From assembly GCF_040581485.1 (NCBI RefSeq), contig NC_090128.1, forward strand, positions 682,001 to 746,000: a DNA stretch of 64,000 nt. Reading direction: 5' to 3'. The translations under genes were made by a program, and so were the position numbers. Origin of the DNA: Linepithema humile. Taxonomy: Eukaryota; Arthropoda; Insecta; Hymenoptera; Formicidae. Below, one piece after another: positions 37,901 to 48,100 of this stretch. Positions within the stretch are counted from its first letter, which is position 1; the number at the start of each line of letters is the position of its first letter. Under the pieces are notes generated by a model, which saw nothing but the letters and a program-made list of their open reading frames with translations, did not search any database and had not been told where the DNA came from.

Positions 37901-40900
37901 AATTAAATTTCTTTTTTCCCGTGGAAAAATTGACATTTTGTCCGCGCGTCCAATCAATATTGATATTATGAGATTGACCGGGTGAACTAACATTAGCATT
38001 GTGTGAAGTATGGGTGTTTTCGCGAACCAACGGTAATTGAACATGTATTTTTTAAAGCAACCGAGCAAACTCTTTCTTCGCCCGGCTCAATTTAAGTGAA
38101 TGGACTTTTTCACGAAAAATTTGCACAGACTACAAACAAATTTCACGAAACGTGAAAATTACAAGGGGAAAAAGGAAAGTCCCATCGGAACTAGGACGAA
38201 TATTCGCCCGGGCGGATGAGAAATCTGCATGATGTTTGTGTATATATCTGTGGATTTTTGAAAAACGCCAAATAGCACGTTTATCAATGTCTCTACATGT
38301 CGCAGTCTTTTTGTGACTTTTCGGTCTTTTTATAAAGAACCGTTCTGTAAAGTGATTTATTCCGATTCATTTTTATGGTTTATAAAAAAGCAAAAATTTT
38401 TGTAAAAAATCTGAATGTACCTATAAAAGAATTTATAATAGGTGCGGGATTTCCACAGATTTCTCTATATTGATTAATTTTGTATCAACAATCTGCTATT
38501 CCTTGTATTGTAATTTAATCTTGAAATGCACAGAACAAGAAAGTAAAATTAATCAAGATTAGCGCTAATCTTGCAGCCGATGTGATTGGAAATCGATGGG
38601 TTAACACACGCGTTATCTAATCACGTAGAGTTCGTAATAGCGCCGTTGGTTGTAATTTATCTCCTAAAGATGATACAACATAATAAATGGCGTTCACTGT
38701 TAGAGCCTTTTGTGTAATCACGGCTTGAAATTTGATCGAATTGCATCGTCATATACCGGGATATTAATCGCGCGTTTCAAAGCTGCTTCGATTTTGTTGA
38801 TATTAACGCGCACTATGTATTCCGCGCTTTAAACGAATTTTAAATGAGTGCTTCACGACAGCGACAGTTTCACAATATTGCAAAAATTATCTTTTAATCA
38901 AAATAATCTCGCTACGCTGTACTTAATAGCGTCATTCGATCTGATAGTGCAAACCATTATTTATTTGATACGATATAGTACACAGTGTCCCAGATTCTTC
39001 GCCTTTCCTTTTAATGACAAATTCTTTAGCGAGATTGCAATCGATTTTATCTTGACGGAGATTTAATTGGATTTTATTACCTATTACGTTTTTTTTAAAT
39101 ATTTATGTTAAATATCTTGGTAATAAAAGTTATATTAAAGCAAAGATCTCATAAAATTATTGATTAAAATATAAGATTTTCCTTGTAATTTTGCTAAGTT
39201 TCGAGTAATTACTTAATTTTTTACATTATAAACAATTTTGCAATAAATTGAAACCCAAGTTAAAGTGGACTTGCGAGAAGATTGAACAAATCGAAATCAA
39301 TGTGTTTGCTCATTGCAAAAATGAAACAAAATATATCGGTAATCAGAGATCATGAAAGCAAAGAATCATAAATATCCTATATATTGCCGATTTATGATTG
39401 CGCCTGTTGAACTCAGCATTTATGTTTGCATTCAAGTCTCACTAAAAATGCATTTTAAAATCCAATATTGATCAGATTACCGATATCTAGCAGCGCGAAA
39501 GTTGAACGACGAGATCTGCACATAGCATATCACTCGATCGCCATTTTTTTTTCATATTCTGCTAAACTGTGACAAAGTACCCTTTGCCATTTTTAATGGT
39601 CAAAAATGTTCGTGTGTCAATATTACTGTCCATTCGTTCAATATATCACGTTATTTTTCGTCGCCGCCGCCGCCAATCGCAGCATTCGATGCATTCTGCT
39701 CGACACATGGCTTTTGACGTTTCCGCGCATTTTTCCACAAACGTACAAAAAAATATATATTTTTCGCTATGGACGATAGTAAATAGATTATTCGCGATAC
39801 TTACGTCAATAGTATTTGCTTTTGTGGTTGGAAGAAAAATTATTATATGAATGCTGGATGTTCAAATTGACATAAACTCAATATTAGAAGAAATTTTCCT
39901 TATGAAAATATTTGGTGCGCAATTGACAACTTTTCGTTATTTTTATTTTCAATGCACTTAAGATAATTGCAATATTTCACGTAATAAAATGTCAATATTT
40001 TATATAAAAATTTCTTGTCATGCAAATTGCAATATATTAAGAAGATTTTTATAAAAATACTAAAACATTTAAATCAAAAGTTATAAAAGTTGAAACTTTT
40101 AGTAGAATTACTTAATTAGTTCGTTTGATTGATCAAATTATGTTGTTTTAACGTTGTACGTACAGTATAAAGATGTTCAAATAAATTTGATTCATAAATT
40201 AAAACCTCGCTGGCTAGGTTGTTACTTTTGGAACGTAACGGAACAGATAGTATCACGCTCGAGTTTTATGTTAGGTCAGAAAAATACGGCTGATAAAAAA
40301 AATACTATCTGGATTAATCGTAAAATACGTCGAGCCATGCCATATCTAGCGGGAAAAATATCAGCATTTTTCACGGAAAATCCGCCCACCTATATCTATA
40401 TAAAAGTGCCATTTTCCGCAATTCGGACATACTCCCGCTGCGTATTTAAATAAAGTTTCTCGAAATTCAGGAATATTTCTTGCACATTTTTCAAACGGAA
40501 TCTCTGCGCTGATGTAGACGTAATTTCTAGTAAATCGGAATGTAAAATCGCTTGGAACGCATTCGGGAGGAGACGTCTCGCTTCCGGAGCGAACGTGACT
40601 TAAGATCTGGACGGCGTTTCAAGAATCCCATGGAAAATGATATTTTAATGCTAAAACACTCTTTCCGTTGGAAGTTAAGCGACGAGTGTAGAAGATAGTG
40701 CACGTTTCTCGCAGTATCTCGGTTCGAGCAAACTTAACGCGGCGACGTTTAAAATGTAACACGACGCGGCTTAAATGATTGAACTCCGAGCGAAACATGA
40801 GCACTTAACAGATCCTTGCGTATTCACAAACGAGTTCATTCCGCTAACGCGCGGAGCGATGCCTAAAGATTAAATCATTCAAAGATCTCGTTAAGCGTGA

Positions 40901-43900
40901 CGCATAATAGTTGAGACGTTTGCTACATTTCATTTCTGATATCCGCGATTAATTATTTATTTATGTGGAGATCGCATTTAATCATACGTTTAATTTAATT
41001 TTCATAATTTTCAATTACCTATCTATTATAATTTTATTTTCATCGAAATTATATTTCTTATTTAAATGTATATCGGACAATTTAATTTCGTTGCAAAAAA
41101 AGCGGTTCACTAAGCAACGAAGGGAAATTACGATATCAATTGCATTATTATGCGGTTATTGAATCGCTTCATTTTACGTTCTCTAATATGATATTCAAAT
41201 TTACATTATAATAAGACTCACCAAGCTGTTGACTTCATAAAAGCTGCCGGCTTCGGAAAGATACAGCACACCTCTGAATTCTGCAAGTAAAAAAAAAAGA
41301 AAAATATTAGTATCAAAATATATTACACATATACATTTTAGTAAGAAATATTCAATTCCTAATCGATAGATATAATAAATTCTGTTAAATAAATATTTCA
41401 CAGAAATTAACAACAATTTCTAATTTGAAATCAAAACCTTTTTAAAATATTGTAGTAAAATATAAGAAAAATTTTAACATTCTTTTTTATATCCATTTTA
41501 GTTTCGTAATATTTTATTTGCAATTCTCTTTCGTTTGCATATTCTTTTTTCTTATAAAAAGTAAATTTTTACAGTTTATATTTATATTGGCATTTTAATA
41601 AACATCGTCTTAATTTATACGTAATGAAGAAAACAATCTGAGAGTTAACTCTGACTTTTTCGAACGACGATTGCACAATATTTTCAATGTAAAATTTTAA
41701 GTATATGAAATTATTTTCGGAAAAAGGATGAAAACAATCTTTATATAACAGCAAACTATATTCTAATGATTTCGAAAATTATTATCTCTTACGTGACCTT
41801 AATTAGAAATTCATTTAAAGTCAAAGTTCAGCAGTGTTGGAGAATTAAGCTTTTAGAACGCGAACAGACAGCAAAATTCAATCTTTCAATTAATTCCAAA
41901 TGAATCTCACTGTAATTCAATGAACTCAATAAGAAATGTACGTATTGTGATATTTAAGATTCGAGATTAAAAAGTTACGATAAAGTAGATTCAATGAAAT
42001 CTTTGCTAAAGAAAAGTTGCCTCGTCTAAGAATCCATTTCTCTTCCTTGTCTCGTCTTTCTTCAGACATTTTATATACATATCCTAGAATCGACTTTAAT
42101 TTTAATAATATAAAGTTTTACGAATTTAGAATTAATATGCGTTTTTAGGACGAAATTTCGTGGAAAGAAAATTTCGTCCTAAAACAATTTTTTATGCGGC
42201 TATCTATTAGATTCGTTCGTGATTAAATTTCAAACTAAAAGTTTGAGAAGGAAAAAATTATTTTGATTTAAATTAACAATGTTTCTCTATTTAATTTCGA
42301 GAGAAAATTTTTTTCTCTACTTTTGCTTTTAAAAATTATTAGTACACGGACATATTTTAATAAAAAATGAATTTGAGATTGATGAAAGAATCAATTATTA
42401 AAATTATGATCAACGATTCCGGGGTATCTTGTGAAAACACTGGACCAATGCTGTACGCCATGCTTGTGTTTGAATTGACAAACGGCGCTGTTAATTTTGG
42501 CCGCGCATCCTTTGAACCAAAGAGAAATCCCTTTCGGGAAACAGCGAGATCCTTCCGGATCGATGGACATTTCGTGGACGTCTAACGGATGACACGACGG
42601 CTGTGTATAGTCATGTGTACACCCGGTACATCGTTCATACACGCAGAACAAGAGGACGCACGCATCACGCATACACATGTACACGGGCAATACACCGCGC
42701 GCGCGCGTGTATAGACGACACTCGATCGGACGAGCAAGACGATCGAACACGCATGTAATACAGCACTATGCGGTTCGATCAATGAGTTGCGTTCGGACAT
42801 GCGAATGATTATATCGAATCAGATTGTTATAGCTTTTCATAGATTAATTAAAAGAGAGCTTTAGAATAATCCGCCGTAAAAACCTAGTTTGATTTAAATA
42901 AATAAATGAAAGTTTGTTTGCCTGTAAAATTTAGACATTTAATTTACGAGATAAAGATTAATTAAAAAAATGTTGACATAAAGATTTAACAATTTATTCA
43001 CTAATGAGAAGTTAAATTCTACGCAATTTTTAATATCAATTTTGGCAGATGTAAATTCTGATAAAATCACGAAAATATCTAATCAAATATTATTTGTATT
43101 TTAATATTTTATTTGATGCTTGTTTTGAAAATTATTGTGTTCATAATGGGAGATACATTTACTTTGAGTAATTTATTGTTATAACAATATTTATTTGCAT
43201 GCTTTCAGAAAATAAGTAAAATCAAGAGAAATTGCATTCCATTCTATCCGTCGTAAGTTTTCCACGTCCAAGTTTTCAGGAAATAATTTAAATTATACCG
43301 ATAAGAACTATATTGTAATTATTTTAATTGACTTCTAGATATTTAAACGATTTACTTCTATGAGAAACATTTCAAAAAAAAAGTCAAAGATACTTATAAC
43401 AATTTGTAATTTAAAAAGTTTGAAATTTGTTAAATTTAAAATAAATTTTTTAGTGCCATTTAATATAACTATTTGTGTAAGGTGTTTATGTACTTTGACA
43501 AACTAATCAATTTAATTTACTCAAATTCAATCAGAGATTTGGCGATAATGAGTAATTGAAATAATTAATTACGGACGTGGTGCTCCGCGAATCGTGAATT
43601 AGTGAATGAAACCTAATTGTATTTAATGAATTTTAGCTAACTTTCATTGGTCTAAAGCGTGATAATCGTTGGAGAGAGATTTCGAAGGCAAAAGTTTACT
43701 AAGCATCTTTTATATAATATTTAATTGCAATATTAATTAATGTTTCGCGCTGAAGAAAATAATTTTAATAATTTATCATGTTTTAAAGTAGCAGAATATT
43801 TCATGATGCAAACACTTACACACCGTATATTAATTGCTTCCATTAATTAGTGCTTTATTTTACACAAAATAACCTATCAGATGTTTAACAAATTGATTAA

Positions 43901-45072
43901 TAAATTACTAAAGCATATCGATTGCCTGCGCGAATACGACGGCATTTGCGTCGGTTGGTAAATTATGAGAAGCTTATTTTAATTAGTGTATTTTCAATGC
44001 TTGTACTTCGTTTAAAATAAAATTTAGAGAGTTTACGTTAATTGTATGTACCATTCCGTAACTTACGCGTACTCGTTTCTCATCAGAAATTAATAAAATT
44101 TCTAGTATTGATTAGCAAACAACAATATGCCAGCGAATAACCGTCTGATCGACTAATCACTCATTTACGAAGCTCAACTCTGTGCTCAAATAAAGCTCGC
44201 GCGCTCTAATACACAACACATACACACGCACACACGCACATACACACCCACCACACACACACACACACATATAATGGGGACGCAACACTTCCACCACCGA
44301 ATTAACAGTGGTTACAACCGAGAATAGTAATTGGCCCGCGCGAGCGAACGGGAATGTAGCTAGAGCAGCAAATGTGTGCCTTTTGACTGCGTGAACTTTG
44401 CCTAGGGTTATGGTCGCTCCTCGGAGAGAGCCTCGCTCTGTTAATACGTATATATAATATATGTATACTATTGTGTACACGCGCAGATATGTGTGTTAAG
44501 CGCACCGAATAGAGAAACGGAAAGGAAAAAAAAGGAACGGGCGACGACGGGAAGCAAAAGATGTGCGGCGCGTTAGGTAAACTCATCACTGATCGCTATA
44601 TGTCGTCTTCCTTCAGCTGGTATAATTTCAATGCGGTAAAATATTCCTCGCGATTTCCACTTGCATTTCGAGTATCGCGACAAAGTAATCCGGTTGCGTA
44701 TATCTATAACCGGTGTTACGAAAAAACGAGTTGACCCATCAAGCAGTAGTTATCAGTAAATTAAGTTTGAAATGCAGAGTTTCATGTTGCTGGCTCAGTT
44801 GTGTGTATAACTCATTTTTTTTTTATTTCATGGATCAACTCGCTTTTACATAACGCTGCTCGGAGACGATCGGAATTATGCCGGTTTCAATTTTAGCGCT
44901 CACACGAGCGAAGATGCAGTCGATGAGGCACTGCCGCGTCTGATATATAGAGATCAGTGAGATTCTGTCGTTGAACTATTACCCTTCCTCTTCCCACTTT
45001 ATCTCAGATGTGTTGACACGTCCTAGCGAAGGAGTCTCTTTTTTCTAAACGACATCGGACATTTAACTCTTT

Positions 45073-45119
<47 letters not shown>

Positions 45120-48100
45120 TTTCTCTTCTCTGATTGTGTACGCATACGTTCGCGCGTGTATAAACGCGTATGCGACACATCGCGCGCATGATGATCTTTT
45201 ATTTCAAGATATTTTCTTTTTCGTTACATTAACAATAATAATAGTTTTCGATATACATATGTATGGGGTGCCACAAAGCAATTTTTTTGGCCGCGAATCA
45301 AGATTTTTGCTCGAAATATTTGGATAGCATTCAGTTTTTACAAAATTTTTTCTTACAAAACGTTCTGATAATTAAACAACGAATCAAAGTTAACTTGAAA
45401 TATAGCCCATTGGAATTAATAAATGTAAAAAGTCTTGTTAATTGTTTGAATCATTAATTATCGACGAGATATATGGTAAAAGTTATCAAAATTTAGAGCT
45501 ACAAATGAACACACGCGATGAATTTCTTCATTCTTAAACATATTAGACTTCGTTATTAGCCGATTTGAATTTAGTCTTTTATTCGGAAAAATTGTTACAT
45601 AATATTTTTTTCCACGTACAACGTTTTTACCGATACAAGTCCGTGTTCAAATTTCATATTCAAAGTTAGCGATGGATGCAACCTACATGTAAAAAATTAA
45701 ACTCTGAATACTACTTCTTCTCTCTATTTAACAATATGTGATTTGCATGCGGATCATGATATCGGCAAAAGGAAGCGCGATATAGCTTCCAGGCATCCTG
45801 TATATCTTGGAATTGGAGCAATATCATCGTGACGCGAAAAGAGCAGGTCAAACGTTACATAACCGAGTATGTAACGATGGTCCTTCGATTCCCGAGTCAC
45901 GTAAGAATATTGGAAAGTTGTTCCATCTTCAAAATATCGATATGTATATACGACCCTCTCTCTCTCTCTCTCTCTCTTTCTCTTTCTCTCTCTCTCTCAC
46001 ACTCTTTCTTCTACCTTAGAAAATTTCCGTTCTCGTTTCTGTTTTTCCGTTTTCCGTTTCCGTTTCGTTAAATCGTTCTCGGCGCTCCCGGGCACTCGGT
46101 ACGCGCCTTTGTAATACGTGTCTTTGTGTGTGTCGACAGCTCTGGAATCGACAATAATCCGACGGTCTTTTACCACTTAATGCCCGGTTCCACGGCGCAG
46201 ACCAACAAGTTTCATACGTTTTACCTTCAGCAACGCGCCGAACAGTCGGTGACTTGGGCTGACATTAAAGTCAACCACCCGCTGGACTACGAGAGCATAA
46301 AAGAATATAATCTCACCATACGAGTAGAGGTATGACTTGTTAAGTCTGTACAAACTTTCGCGATATACTTTTCAAATAAATCTTTTATGTGGAAGAAAAT
46401 AGAAATATTCCAAAGTCGTTGAGTAATCTATCTTTCCCAATTGTGAAATTATTTCTGGACATTAGTAATAAAATTTTACTGTAATAGTTTGCTGTAAAAA
46501 ACATAAAATTTCAACTTTTATGCATTCAATATTAAAGATAAATAAAACGCATAGAACTTACAAAAGTTTGTTTAACTTTAAATGTAGAGTATAAATCGAC
46601 ATTTTTGTAAGCAAACAAATAAATGTTTTTATTTTTATATTGTTCAATCAATTGAATGTGCATCTGTATAAATGCATTTGTATTTATTTTCGGGCAAAAA
46701 TAAAAATTGTGAGGAAAAGTACGTAATATTCCAATTTTTGTAACCGCTATTGATTTTACTTGTTTAGAATAATGGAGCCCAACAGCTGGCTTCCGAGGCA
46801 ACGGTATACATCATGCTGGAGGATGTTAACGACGAGATACCGTTGTTCACCGAACGCGAACAGGAAACCGTACTTGAGGGTGAACCGGTCGGCAGCAAAG
46901 TCACCCAGGTGAACGCTATCGACAAAGACGGGACGTTCCCCAATAATCAGGTAAATTCATGTCGAGCGTTATTGCACAATGAAACGAATTAATTGCGGTA
47001 CTAGCGATTATCTGTGAAACAACGTGCGCAAAAGTATTAGAGTGCCCTGAATTAGATTTACATTGTCTTTGTCGTCGTCCTTCAATCGCAAGAATATACA
47101 TATTCATATATATAACAAAATGTAAAAAAAAAAAAAATTGATAAAATAAGTATAACAATTACATTCAATCATTTAGAATGTAAAATCAAAGTAAAATACG
47201 GTCAAGGAAAAATGCTGGAAAAGCTAATTCAGTTATAATGAAAGATGGCCAATGGCGATCACGAGAATACGCGTCGCATAGTGGTCTTCTCATTTCTCTA
47301 TCGTGAAGATATCCGATTTCGATTGGATCAATTGCAGAAGTATTGCATCGGAGCCGGCACAAAAGAACCAAAGAACATATTCGTATCGCGTTATAGATAG
47401 GGCACTTGGTCGGGACTTAAGGGAGCTCAGTCGTCGAAGTCCTGATTGAGAAGAGACGGGGAACGGCCGGGAATTGGGGAATAAGGGTTGATATACCGAA
47501 CTGCTTTGGACGTGTACCTATAACTTAGACTGTCGCGTCGAAACTTTAATGATTTCATGCGCGGTAGAACTGCATCGCCCGCTGTTGGGGACGCTGGGAT
47601 ATAAACTCCCGAGTAATGGAGTAACGCAATTCCGACGATCGCGTTTGAGCGGCGTTGAATTTATCACGTATGATCGCATTAACGGATACGCCAACTCCGT
47701 CGGATACCGCGTCCGATGTTTAATCGCATGATTATCATTCGTTTTGTGCTGAAACCGGTTGCTATGCTACGGAGCGTACTTTGTAATGCCGATGCAACCA
47801 CGATTACGAACGCAAGCGCGAATCGCGTTGAATATTAAGATATAAGCCGCTGGCTTCTGGAGAACGCAAACCGGAGATATGAAACCGTAGACGGTTATCG
47901 AGCCTGGGGTCAAATAGATTAGTTTTTTCTCTCGATTGAAAAGTTTAATAGCCAGTGGGACTTTCCGTCGTCATTTCCATTTTCATGAAAAACTTTTTTT
48001 AATTTTCTTAAACATTTCGCGTTTTTTAAATTTAATTTCATTTTTATTATACTATTTATTCGTGCAAAATGTTCATTACAAAACAAAACTTTGATCCCTT

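Larger units (their letters stand above)
33128..46139 (+). other. CadN intron 9b to c10 (13 kb; starts at 31412 when 9a is used)
   Basis: Largest complete intron in the window. Contains CA-rich repeats (33260-33300, 37320-37580, 44213-44272), CT repeats (45074-45106, 45955-45998), a perfect 16-bp inverted repeat (42143-42184) and an imperfect 27-bp one (44713-44856). Several CpG-rich stretches (34050-34500, 35560-36000, 37400-37800, 40480-40870, 42470-42780) carry no recognisable gene. I searched for a third copy of the 9a/9b exon by its VVDR..N.PPVW and YGPI.IKEN pattern and found none. Confidence 0.75.

Noticed and set aside
40700..40730. GGTTCGAGC resembling a tRNA B box (also near 42773)
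   Set aside because: No A box at proper spacing and no cloverleaf could be drawn.
42367..42585. Plus-strand open frame of 72 codons beginning at an ATG
   Set aside because: No recognisable domain and no matching splice phase with CadN; adjacent repeats suggest plain intron.
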